From Strigamia acuminata (lineage: Eukaryota; Arthropoda; Chilopoda; Geophilomorpha; Linotaeniidae), in assembly GCA_949358305.1 (NCBI GenBank), contig OX442314.1, forward strand, positions 37,049,211 to 37,113,210: a DNA stretch of 64,000 nt, read 5' to 3'. Of this stretch, positions 51,331 to 60,616 are shown one piece after another (the first letter of the stretch is position 1; every line of letters begins with the position of its first letter). The translations under genes and the position numbers were made by a program. Below the pieces are notes generated by a model that was not told the DNA's origin, ran no database searches, and saw only the letters and a list, made by a program, of their open reading frames with translations.

Positions 51331-52932
51331 TTACTCGGGGGTTTCTGTCGACTGCGACTCCTCGTTTCCCGCCATGTCAGGCCAGCCACCAAATTCATTG
51401 GCTGCAAGCATAGCCTGCATCATGCTGTGTTGGGCAGCGGCGATTGTTTCCATTGCTGCTTTAGCGGCTTCCACTTTAAGGGGGCAATCCCTTTCAAAGT
51501 GTGCGCCACCGCAGCCCCAGCAACCGCCAACTCTTGGTTTGGTCGCATAATCTTTGAGCCTATTGCTCGGGACTAGCGCCTTCTCGTTGCCTTCTGCGGC
51601 CTTTGTTGCTGCTATCGCAGCATTTTTAGGCGCAGGGAACAGTGTTCTATTGTTTGGATTTCTCAATCCAAACGGAACAAATTTCGGTTTATCTCCACCC
51701 GCAGCATTTGGTATTGTTACCATTTGCTGGTTGGATTTTTGAATTGGCGTAACAGTTTCTGTTTTTGCCGCCTCAATGATTGCTGCATTTGTCACAGTTT
51801 CCTGATTTATGATCGCGGCCTCCGTAGCAATGCAGGCTCTCCTGAGCGACGCCCAAGTGTTCTCCAAATTAATGGCATTTGCGACCATGTTTTTGGCCGC
51901 TGGGCGCAGAATTGCCAGCACTTTTTGAATTTGCTGGCTCTCGTGCACAGGAATAGTCAATTGAGCGTATAACTTCTCGAGTCTTATCACCACTTGGGTG
52001 GCAGACTCATGAGACAGTTGCTGTGTTTTAGCGATTTCTGCTAAAAGCAGCGCATCGCTCGGACGAAAATGGGTGATAAATTCATGTTCGAATTCCTCCC
52101 AATTCGTTTTGGCATGAGAAGAGAACCATGTGGCCGCATCTCCTCGGAAAAACTTAAACAAATGCTCAGCAAGCACTTGGTTCAGATAGGGCAAAGCAAA
52201 GCGTAGAGAACGTTTTAAATCAATAAGGAAAGACTTAGCTTTCGTTTTGTCCCCTGCAAACGCTTCAATTCCAATGGATTTGACTCGTTTACTTAGCTCT
52301 ACTTCATCCATTGGCCTGGGAGCAGGCATAGCCTGGTCAGTTTTGTGAAGAAACTTTTCTCCCCAAGCCAGAAAAAGAGGATTTCCAGTCGTAGGCGTTG
52401 AGCCTGTGCTGGATCCAGAGTTTGGTGTTGTCACGGTGGGAGAAATCGTGTTTGAGATTGCAGATTGTGCTCTCAAATTCGATTGTCCAGCCGCCACCAC
52501 GCTGTCAACGATAGCTTTTTGACTAGCTATCATCTTCAACAAGCTTTCATTCGATAATTTCGCAGAGTCTAACTCCTGCAAAGCATGAGTTAACCGGTCG
52601 CTAATATCACCGAATTCCGTGCGCGTTTGCGTTAATTGACGCATAGTGCTATCCGATTTGTCTTGGAGTTCCACCAAGTGATCGGCTACTTTCAGAAGCG
52701 TGTCTTCCCACACTTCGTAGGTTGTCATATCATCGATAACTAGATTAAAGACGTTGCAAGTCGTTTCAAGCATCGCTTGATCCAACAATTTAACTTTAGG
52801 ACTTGACATATTGTCGTTTGAAGAAGCAATCGAATTATTATCCGAGTCGTTCAAATCTGAATCCGTTGCGGGTGTGAAAGAATTAGGTGCAGGAGAGTCC
52901 CACGTGGTCTTACCAGTTCTGGTCGCTGGCAT
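51331..52932 (-). CDS. Gypsy B Gag
   Basis: 533 residues from ATG 52932, the same length as A Gag and differing from it at three or so positions (for example SSPKV, GGWPDMAGN). Same coiled-coil, capsid-like region and variant C-X2-C-X3-H-X4-C knuckle. Reading further upstream gives no in-frame ATG before the frame closes, which supports this start in both copies. Confidence 0.9.
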   Translation of the reverse strand: MPATRTGKTTWDSPAPNSFTPATDSDLNDSDNNSIASSNDNMSSPKVKLLDQAMLETTCNVFNLVIDDMTTYEVWEDTLLKVADHLVELQDKSDSTMRQLTQTRTEFGDISDRLTHALQELDSAKLSNESLLKMIASQKAIVDSVVAAGQSNLRAQSAISNTISPTVTTPNSGSSTGSTPTTGNPLFLAWGEKFLHKTDQAMPAPRPMDEVELSKRVKSIGIEAFAGDKTKAKSFLIDLKRSLRFALPYLNQVLAEHLFKFFRGDAATWFSSHAKTNWEEFEHEFITHFRPSDALLLAEIAKTQQLSHESATQVVIRLEKLYAQLTIPVHESQQIQKVLAILRPAAKNMVANAINLENTWASLRRACIATEAAIINQETVTNAAIIEAAKTETVTPIQKSNQQMVTIPNAAGGDKPKFVPFGLRNPNNRTLFPAPKNAAIAATKAAEGNEKALVPSNRLKDYATKPRVGGCWGCGGAHFERDCPLKVEAAKAAMETIAAAQHSMMQAMLAANEFGGWPDMAGNEESQSTETPE

Positions 52933-55135
52933 TGACACAATGTGACCAAAAGCAGGACCGCAGCTTGCAAGGTGAACAAGTGGAATTAAGTCACGACCAA
53001 TGAGGAGACAGGAGATTAGGCTCAAGTAGCCATTCTTGGGAGAGGGATTAGTGATGTCACTTCCCCCCCCTGGTTTCCCATTGGTAGAAAATTAAAATAA
53101 TTTATAGAATCAATTTCCCAGAGTTCCAAGAAAATGTCGAAATTTGAAATTCCAATCATTCTCGAAAATTCCGAGATTTCCACATGTTTTTCTATTGTCT
53201 TTCCAGTCGCCATGTTTGATTTTTAAAATAAAAACAAAATTTCGACCGTTTTAATGTTCCAATTCCTACATTTCTGCAGAAAAAACAACACTTTTTGAAA
53301 AAACAATAGTGATTTTTCGGTTTGGAACTAGAAGTTCTGAACCAGATCAAAATGGTCTGATTCCACAAAAACATGACTTTTGTGCTTTTCTAAAAAAGCA
53401 CGAAATCATGTCTGTAGAACTTCGAAATTTTCAAACCAGTTAATTTTATCATTGTTAGCAACAAATAACAAAATCAAACCGCGCTAGCGCGCAGACAAAC
53501 CGATTCTTGATGCCTCGCAAGAAGAAACAGAGGAAGAAAGATAAGAAAATAAAAATAAAAAATTACAAAATACTGGGTGTTTTTTAATCTAAAAGACACC
53601 CAAAAAGTTCCAATTTTTAGCAGAAGGTTTTTGCAGATATTTACACTACGGGGATATTGTTGCAATCTCTTCTTCTGCCCCAAGAGACCAACAAACGCGC
53701 CCGCTCACCCCTTTCGGAGACTCATTCCAGTCTGCACGAGGCTGCCTTTCGACAGAAACGTGCCTACACTGAGATGTCTGTTCATCCCAATGAAATGGTG
53801 TTTTTTGTGGAACAGTCAGTTGCACTTAAAGTAAGAAGGAAATGCATCTTCTGTCCCTAGTCGCCTTGGGTCCCACCCTTCAGCCGCCATTGTGAAGCCA
53901 TATCGCCCTCCATTTGACGCTGTATACAACCCGGCATTTGAGGTGATTATTACCGCTGTCAGGTGTGGAGTCCCAAGAAAACCATGAAAATCATAGATAG
54001 GGAAGTTTAGAGAAAAAGTAAAAAATGAAAAAGATGTAAAAACAACTAATTTCCAAATTACAGAGATTGCTCCAGACTGTGGTTTGAGCACAGTCCTTTA
54101 ACAAACTGCAGTAGCCCAGAAATCAAGCAAGAGTGAATAAAATTCAGAAACAAAAGTTACAGGCTAGATTCCCAATCTTTTTTCAAAGTTGGTAGCTACC
54201 TGAACGCACAGATATCGTTCCTACGCCCTAACGAACTCTCTGTGCCATTTGAGCACTTCACCATCGGTATCCCCGTACCTCCGGCAGCTCTCCCTGCTGT
54301 CCGTGTCCCAATTTCAGCAACTCTTGGGTTAAATACGTTAACTTGCAGTTGCCTACCAACCAGTACACGGGACAGGGTAGGATTATGACCGATGTGAACC
54401 CGGATGAGCGCCTTGAGCAGCCACAACGCAACCCATAAATTATGAGTCGCAACAAAAAACAAGGCAGTCTTCCCATGTGTGCGGACACTTCGCTGCCACT
54501 CGGGTCCAACTACACGCCAACTCACCGCACGTGACTGTTCCCGCGCCAGCGACCACTAAGCTAGCAACCTGCATCCAAGCGACTAAACGTCCTACAAGAA
54601 ATTTGATGTCACTCAAAGCTCAGTTCAACATCGCCTCCTCGCCCGGCCCATAATGGAACCAGTGATTGCAGCGTGGCACCTGGAATATGACCGCTTCTCC
54701 CCCGTGGGATTTGGTTTGCTGGTGGCCACCAGCGCGCCTCCTCCACGAATCGAGTTTGAATACGCTGCAGACTGTTCCATTACTTTTACTTGGGCTGCGC
54801 ACCAAGAAATAGAAATAATAAAGAAGGTTTGGAATTATATTCCCCTCCCAACCACTCAGTTTTTTAGGCTAAGCTAGAAAGGAATAGAAGACCGTTGGAA
54901 AGTGTGGCTAGTGTAAGTCCCGGCTTGCCAGTACCCAGGCAAGCTGGACATGCAAAGCCACCAATTTTTGTCTGATCAGGGTCCAATGGTCAGCGATTAG
55001 CGGCCGTTTCGCCTGCTGACCCCCTATCACAATCATGACCAAGGAAATTTCCCCCTCTAGTTGAAAGAAAAAATTCATTTAATATTGTGCTTCACACAAT
55101 CAGTAAATTAGAATAGTATTCGCAAGAGAATTCAA
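52933..55135 (-). other. Gypsy B long 5' leader
   Basis: About 2.2 kb as in A. Carries the same internal purine tract (about 53061-53072 on the minus strand) and the block 53205-53345 that differs strongly from A. No gene supported. Confidence 0.6.
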
Positions 55136-55154
55136 AATCCTGGACGGGCCCACA
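55136..55154 (-). other. Gypsy B primer-binding site (tRNA-Pro-like)
   Basis: Same 19 bases as in A, two bases inside the 5' LTR. Confidence 0.65.
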
Positions 55155-55156
55155 AT

Positions 55157-55779
55157 TGTGAGTGTTCGGACGGACGCCACGTGGTCGGGGGAGAGCCACG
55201 GAGGCGCTGGACGCAACACACACGATAAAACAAACCACGAAATACACGGAGACACAATATAGTTTTAGTTATGGCTTTATTGGATGTCTAGGGGTATGAT
55301 TGTAGTGTCCCATAGTGTATTTCCCAAGGCGGCGGTTCCTTCGAACCGTCCCTAATCAGACCGCGTGGCACGGCGGCCATCGGCCGCCATGACACACGAG
55401 GTCGGTAATCGGTTTTGGGCCACGCCGCCGAAGTTACGGTTAACGTCCGGCGGACGTGGCGCAACTGGACGCTCAGGTCCCGGCGGGCGACAACGTCGCC
55501 ACGCCGATAGTTCGGGTTATCTTTGCAGCCAGTTTCGGAGGCGGTCGCGATGCGACCGTTCGCCTTGCTGGTTGATCAACAACTCTCTTGTCCCTACGGG
55601 GACCAACCACTTCCGGAAGGGCGACTTCCGGGGCCCGATCCTGCTTGACCAAAGGCCCGCAGCTCCACCTGGTTGCGGGGGACCGCAACAGGCTGCGCGA
55701 GATACGAGAGGCGCTGGAGCTGCGCCAAGTGCATTGCCGTTGCAGTGCAGCGACCCGTGCGCAGGGGCAGCTGGTCACA
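55157..55779 (-). repeat. Gypsy B 5' LTR (623 bp)
   Basis: Minus-strand termini TGTGACC and CTCACA. Adjacent to AGTG target duplication (55780-55783). Confidence 0.95.
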
Positions 55780-55982
55780 AGTGTGTGTGTGTTCCTTTGT
55801 AGTGTTGTTATTTTCCCAAGTGCATTCCTACCGGTGATCTTCGTTCTAGCTGATGGCTCGTCCGAAATATGGTCATCTGATAATCTGAAAAAAGAAAGTA
55901 ATGCGATGTGTTAACTTTCAACAACCACTTCAGTGATTGCGTTGTACCCCCTCGTACTTACCTTTTTCCAGGGGGGGGGAAA
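55780..55982 (+). other. Gypsy A 3' spacer, right part, with polypurine tract
   Basis: Continuation of the A spacer from 44988, matching the reverse complement of 45612-45816 in B. Ends in the polypurine tract CAGGGGGGGGGAAA (to 55982), directly before the A 3' LTR. Starts with the second AGTG target copy. Confidence 0.9.
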
Positions 55983-56605
55983 TGTGACCAGCTGCCCCTG
56001 CGCACGGGTCGCTGCACTGCAACGGCAATGCACTTGGCGCAGCTCCAGCGCCTCTCGTATCTCGCGCAGCCTGTTGCGGTCCCCCGCAACCAGGTGGAGC
56101 TGCGGGCCTTTGGTCAAGCAGGATCGGGCCCCGGAAGTCGCCCTTCCGGAAGTGGTTGGTCCCCGTAGGGACAAGAGAGTTGTTGATCAACCAGCAAGGC
56201 GAACGGTCGCATCGCGACCGCCTCCGAAACTGGCTGCAAAGATAACCCGAACTATCGGCGTGGCGACGTTGTCGCCCGCCGGGACCTGAGCGTCCAGTTG
56301 CGCCACGTCCGCCGGACGTTAACCGTAACTTCGGCGGCGTGGCCCAAAACCGATTACCGACCTCGTGTGTCATGGCGGCCGATGGCCGCCGTGCCACGCG
56401 GTCTGATTAGGGACGGTTCGAAGGAACCGCCGCCTTGGGAAATACACTATGGGACACTACAATCATACCCCTAGACATCTAATAAAGCCATAACTAAAAC
56501 TATATTGTGTCTCCGTGTATTTCGTGGTTTGTTTTATCGTGTGTGTTGCGTCCAGCGCCTCCGTGGCTCTCCCCCGACCACGTGGCGTCCGTCCGAACAC
56601 TCACA
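55983..56605 (+). repeat. Gypsy A 3' LTR (623 bp)
   Basis: One visible difference from the 5' LTR of A (G here where A is at 36582). Followed by AATC, the second target copy. Confidence 0.95.
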
Positions 56606-56738
56606 AATCTTAAACAGATGTTAAAAAGTGCGTGGAGCACCAAATACAATTCGGGTCACTGATTGGTCAGTGTCAGTGACAGGTGCACAGGTGACAAAGA
56701 CACCTGGCGGACAGGAATACAACATTCAATAAACAACA
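56606..56738 (-). repeat. Copia 5' LTR, outer part
   Basis: Continues the copia LTR from AATC and ends ATAAACAACA, matching 31834-31966. AATAT target copy follows at 56739-56743. Confidence 0.93.
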
Positions 56739-56743
56739 AATAT

Positions 56744-57949
56744 TCTTCACCCTCGCAACAGTGGGAGGTTGGAATAAATGAGAGGGCAGATTCTTTCCGG
56801 GAATAAGAACCAAAGCGGATAATTCAAAATGACATCATAGAGTAAAGAACCTCCATTGCTTTTATTATTAGCTTTCGTTGGAGTTGTCATCTTTCTAAAA
56901 TATTTTTCAATTCTGTAGTGCGGTTTTCGCGTGCTCTAAACGTTTAGTAAACTAAAAAATAACATCACAACCACTAGGGGCGCTAGTGTCGCTGGTCAAG
57001 TGACCTAGTTGCCAAAAAAAGCAGACAGTGGCGCATCTCACAATCTTTACTCGGTGCTAACGGCGTGCTCGGGCGTGCTTGTGTGTTGCGGACCATCTGT
57101 TCCGCCATTGCTCATTTGGAGAGACGATTTGCTGGAACAACACGCGTTACGAGAAGGTTTGACCGATTTACGAACGAAAAAATGGCCGAAATAGAAGCGA
57201 TTGTAGCGAAAATCCGAGGCGGAGAACTAACAACAGACGACGAATGGAACAAGTTGAGGATCCGAGAGATCAAGCCATTGTTGCAAGAACGTAATATTGT
57301 GCCGCCAAAGTTGAAACTTGACATGTTGAACACATTACGACAAGCGTGGCGTACGGAAACGGGATTCGCAGAAGATGAGGAGGAAGAGGAAGAAGAAAAA
57401 GACGAAGACGAAGACGACGAATTAATCGAAGAAGGAAACAACGACGGAAAACGCGAAGTGAACGTAGAACCAGAGGTGAACGGGATAATAGAATTGACGG
57501 AAAAGTTGAGTCAGTTGGAAGTAAAAAAGGCGCAAAAACTACCACGATTTTCGGGCGATGAGAACGAGCTGCGTGCGACGACGCAATGGTTAAAGGACGT
57601 TGACGAATACGCGAAAGAACATAAATGGACGAAAACAACCAAAGTAACAAAGGCGGCAGCAGCGTTGGACGGATCGGCGAAAGTGTGGCACGATAACGAA
57701 GGAACGACGATGCGAAAGTTTAACGAGTGGGCGGCCGAGTTGAAAAGGAATTTTCCGGATAAACAAGCGGGGCAGACGAGCCCGGCCGGAGGAAAGGCGA
57801 CGGCGGAGGAAGAGGGAGAGGATGTGGGACCAGAGACGGCGACGACTACCGAGGGTGATGGAGCGGACCAGGCGGCTGGCGGCGCCACAGCGACAAGATC
57901 TGGGCGCGTCGTCAAGAAAAGGGAGAGACTGATAGAGGTCATGAACTGA
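56744..57949 (+). mobile_element. Right part of gag-only element copy 2
   Basis: Resumes the element broken at 31751 with TCTTCACCCTCG. Compared with copy 1 it has about 85 extra bases (56757-56840). The leader then matches copy 1 from AGTAAAGAA to the gag start, including CACTAGGGGCGCTAGTGTCG. No polypurine tract or LTR follows the ORF, so the 3' end is missing or diverged. Confidence 0.8.
57182..57949 (+). CDS. Gag-only retrotransposon protein, copy 2
   Basis: 255 residues from ATG 57182. Nearly the same as copy 1 through the SAP-like, acidic and capsid-like regions, with a few replacements (NKLRI for KKLRI, TKTTK for TNTTK). After NFPDKQAGQT it has SPAGGKATAEEEGE in place of the Arg/Gly patch, then shares DVGPETATTTEGDGA with copy 1 and ends in a different tail (RSGRVVKKRERLIEVMN). 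Like copy 1 it lacks all pol enzymes; the shared gag-to-tail join indicates a family descended from one deletion event. Confidence 0.78.
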   Translation: MAEIEAIVAKIRGGELTTDDEWNKLRIREIKPLLQERNIVPPKLKLDMLNTLRQAWRTETGFAEDEEEEEEEKDEDEDDELIEEGNNDGKREVNVEPEVNGIIELTEKLSQLEVKKAQKLPRFSGDENELRATTQWLKDVDEYAKEHKWTKTTKVTKAAAALDGSAKVWHDNEGTTMRKFNEWAAELKRNFPDKQAGQTSPAGGKATAEEEGEDVGPETATTTEGDGADQAAGGATATRSGRVVKKRERLIEVMN

Positions 57950-58139
57950 ACACAGACCAGGGCTGCAGATGTTTGATTTTATGGAATTGTTGTTTTGATT
58001 TTAATTTGTATCGAATTTGTATCGTTTTATTTTATATAAACCAATTCTTTAAATTTTCGTTTTTCAAATTTTCAACTTCATTTTCTCCATTTTCTAGTAC
58101 AAAGTTTGTATACAAAAGTAACATATATTATGGTTTATT
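57950..58139. other. AT-rich spacer
   Basis: Nothing recognised between the gag-only ORF and repeat module Y. Confidence 0.4.
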
Positions 58140-58400
58140 CTATTCAAAAACACGGTTATATGGGGAAAAGGGGAGGAAAAAATACTGAGAAAAGGTAACA
58201 AAAGCAGGAAAAAGGGTCAAACAAACACACAATGGAAACGTCACCGCATCGGGTAACAATTACAGTTTTCTAAGAAATAACACGAAACTTTAATTTTTTT
58301 CAAACCCAATTAAAACAATTTCTTCCAAAATTCACACACTGATTATTTGCACATATAAAATTTCAACAGTTTTTACAAATATCATTAAATTCCTGAATAA
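58140..58400. repeat. Diverged repeat module Y, copy 2
   Basis: Partner of 28081-28340 in the same orientation (shared CACACAATG, CGTCACC, CAATTACA and CTTCCAAAATTCACA blocks). Adjacent 58401-58539 is AT-rich and unassigned. Confidence 0.5.
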
Positions 58401-58539
58401 TCTATAATGTCGTACGCAAATCATTTCAACAAATAACATTCAAACTTAAAACATTATTAAAACAACTTCTTTTTATTTAAAAACACTTTCAATAAAAAAT
58501 AGACATTTTTTCCAAGTCTTCTAAAATTCTAGTTTTCAC

Positions 58540-58860
58540 AGAAATGCACAGGCGAAGTGGTTGCCGGAATCGGTGCAAATTGCGATACCTCGGCCTCTGT
58601 GACCTCGGCATACGTTATTGCTACAACGTCACCGATCGAGGCCTCCGTAGTTTGGGCGGGATGCAACCCGAGTTCTTTTAATACAGCGGTACCGGCATTA
58701 TGGCTGGTGGATGCTTGGTCGTCCTAAACCAACTGCCGGCTCTAAAAACACTTGAAACCACCTTGTGCAGCGAGTTGTTTTGTTTGTTCAAACTGCAATT
58801 CAATTCCAATTCTTTCCGCGCTTACTGTTTGGAGACTACGGGAGTCGAGGTGAGCCATTC
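58540..58860 (+). pseudogene. Decayed leucine-rich-repeat gene fragment
   Basis: The plus strand encodes CKLRYLGLCDLGIRYC and NVTDRGLRSLGGM, a stop (58677-58679), then GGCLVVLNQLPALKTLE and CSELFCLFKLQFNS. These correspond in order to NVTDDGVRSLCA, DGCLFALRNLPRLKVF and DELFRLLQQELRS of the LRR gene at 60617. It is therefore a broken paralogue. A GAG|GTGAGCC at about 58848 could be an old splice donor. No LRR sequence was seen beyond 58860; 58861-59154 is unassigned. Confidence 0.65.
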
Positions 58861-59154
58861 CCAAGACATCTCCATTCTGTCGCCACTTTTCCAAATTATT
58901 CAAATTGCAAGCTTTGACCATTTTCCATTTGGATAAAATCAGTAAATGGCACCTCGTTGTATTTTGAAAATGAAGAAAAATGGCAAAAACTTAACTTTCC
59001 AATATCTCAGATTCTGAGATTCCGAAATAAGGCATTGCGCATGCGTAGCAATTTCATAGTACACGTTTTCATATTTTTATTTATACTTAAAAGGGACCAT
59101 ACCGTGAAGCTTGTGTTACAACTGACCCATTCTTGCAGTCGTCTTTCCTTTTGC

Positions 59155-60030
59155 TTAGTCACTGCGGAATTTTTTCGGTTTCGGTTGGTCGCCTTCCGCT
59201 TCTGCTTTGAGTTTCTGCGCGCTGCTGCTGGCTCCTCTGACCACAGAAGCCAATTTTGATTTTGCCAATAAGTACTCCCGTTTCTTTGCGAATGTTCCTC
59301 TTAAATCGCGGATCCTCATTCTGCTGTCGTTCAGCTCTTGCGTGAGCCGTTCACTTTGCTCCGTCCATAAATCCAAAAAGTGCTTGTCCCACGCTTCTTT
59401 CCTTCGGTAGTAATTCCTATTCCTGAACGCACACTTGGCTCCTTTCGTCGGTCGTTCCTTTTCCTTATTCTTCGTTTCAGCATCTGGCGGCATTACAGCG
59501 GAAACATACACTTCTCGTACGTCGCCCGGTATTTGGGCGATATACTTTTCATAATCTGATACAACATCCATATCGTTTCTAATTTCATCTGAATTGCGTC
59601 TAAACAATTCTTTGCTGCTTTCGTCCTCTTCTTCTTCATCTTCTTCGTCTTGGAAAGTCGTAATGAGAGACAGGGACGGTGATGAGACAAACTCGATTCC
59701 ATCTAACATCATCATGTGTTTGTGCAGTGCTGAATTCTCTTCGTCGTCGTCTATTAAACCTTGCACGTATTCTGTGTCGGCGAGGAGTCGTTTTTCTCTG
59801 GCTAAACTCGCTTTAACGTCCTTCTTTTGTCCTAACACTGTTCTCGCCACAGTAAAAGTTTGCTCCTCAACTGACCGCTTTCGCATCTTTGTGGTCTTAC
59901 GGTTCACTTTGGCAGCTTCTTTCCGTTTAACCCTCTGCTTTTCCTTACTTAATTTGTTATTCCTTTTTGCTCGAGTCTGCATTGTTTCGTCTGTTGTTGG
60001 TTGTTGGTTGTATTCTAAATCGGAACTCAT
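59155..60030 (-). CDS. Unrecognised basic/acidic coiled-coil protein, probably nuclear
   Basis: 291 residues from ATG 60030 (MSSDLEYNQQPTTDE). The first 80 residues are strongly basic with likely nuclear signals (RAKRNNKLSKEKQRVKRKEA, RKTTKMRKRS). The middle has an acidic run (DEEDEEEEDESS). The C-terminal 90 residues have a basic stretch (GAKCAFRNRNYYRRKEA) leading into a leucine/isoleucine heptad-like segment (FLDLWTEQSERLTQEL...MRIRDL), somewhat like a bZIP but without a clear match to its basic signature. The frame is open upstream of 60030 to 60207, with another ATG at 60111, so the start may be earlier. Divergently arranged with the LRR gene 590 bp away. Function unknown. Confidence 0.6.
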   Translation of the reverse strand: MSSDLEYNQQPTTDETMQTRAKRNNKLSKEKQRVKRKEAAKVNRKTTKMRKRSVEEQTFTVARTVLGQKKDVKASLAREKRLLADTEYVQGLIDDDEENSALHKHMMMLDGIEFVSSPSLSLITTFQDEEDEEEEDESSKELFRRNSDEIRNDMDVVSDYEKYIAQIPGDVREVYVSAVMPPDAETKNKEKERPTKGAKCAFRNRNYYRRKEAWDKHFLDLWTEQSERLTQELNDSRMRIRDLRGTFAKKREYLLAKSKLASVVRGASSSAQKLKAEAEGDQPKPKKFRSD

Positions 60031-60616
60031 TGCTGCGATCACGGGATTATTCAACAAATTTATATAAAACAAAGGCGACGTTGGAAAATGTCGCGAAAGT
60101 GGTCTATTCATCGTAATAAATACATTCAAATTCAAAAGGATTATACATGATCGATGATTGGTTCGCGCCTTTGTCGCGAGATCTCGCGAGATCCCACGCG
60201 ACGCCACCGCGATTGGCTACATGATAGTAGCATTTACATAATTTTGTATGACCATATTTTTGCATAAATGTGGCATCTATATTTCGGTTTTTTTGGTTTT
60301 TGATTAGAATTTTGAGTTTTGTTATTCAGAGTTCATTCTTTCACCACTACCTGCTCAGATAACACCTGAATTGAAATCTTGAGATGTTTGTTATGTGGGT
60401 GGCCACATCTCATGCGAGCACGTTGGGCCCTGTGCGTCGGCTTCACCTCTCAGCACCAGAACAAATCGATTTTCTTGCTGAACAAGGTAAACGCACTGAA
60501 AACGTTCAAACACGATACCAAACGTCCATCAGTCGTACAGTACATGAATTGTGTATATAATACTGCATATGAAATTACATATTCCATCTCGTAGTAAATC
60601 ATTATTGTGTATCAAT
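60031..60616. other. Divergent intergenic region
   Basis: Lies between two divergently read genes and may hold both promoters. No clear TATA or other element could be assigned. Confidence 0.4.

Larger units (their letters stand above)
44989..55779 (-). mobile_element. Gypsy element B, full-length and apparently intact
   Basis: 10,791 bp on the minus strand, same family as element A. LTRs of 623 bp at 55157-55779 (5') and 44989-45611 (3') look identical. Target duplications AGTG lie at 44985-44988 and 55780-55783. Order: LTR, primer site, long leader, gag, pol, third ORF, 3' spacer, polypurine tract, LTR. All three frames are open. Identical LTRs, clean duplications and open frames mark a very recent insertion, likely from an active source. 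It landed in the 3' spacer of element A in opposite orientation. Confidence 0.96.
36397..56605 (+). mobile_element. Gypsy element A with third ORF, interrupted by element B
   Basis: Element A is 36397-44988 plus 55780-56605, about 9.4 kb without B. It has 623 bp LTRs at 36397-37019 and 55983-56605 that differ at one site by eye (36582). Target duplications AATC are at 36393-36396 and 56606-56609. Layout: LTR, tRNA-Pro-like primer site, 2.2 kb leader, gag, pol with an internal deletion, a third ORF, 3' spacer, polypurine tract, LTR. Protease, RT, RNase H order upstream of the lost integrase places it in Metaviridae. It cannot make its own integrase and is further broken by B. Confidence 0.95.
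31752..56738 (-). mobile_element. Complete Ty1/copia element, 5' LTR split by nested Gypsy insertions
   Basis: The copia body is 31752-36396 plus 56606-56738. The 3' LTR is 31752-31966 (215 bp). The 5' LTR starts at 36311, is interrupted at 36396 by Gypsy element A, and ends at 56738. The two LTRs appear identical by eye. Target duplications AATAT are at 31747-31751 and 56739-56743, and the undisturbed target is seen at about 28771-28785 in gag-only copy 1. The minus-strand purine tract CAGGGGAAG lies at about 31967-31975. A single intact ORF fills the body. All this points to a recent insertion that may have been mobile until its 5' LTR was broken. Confidence 0.95.
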
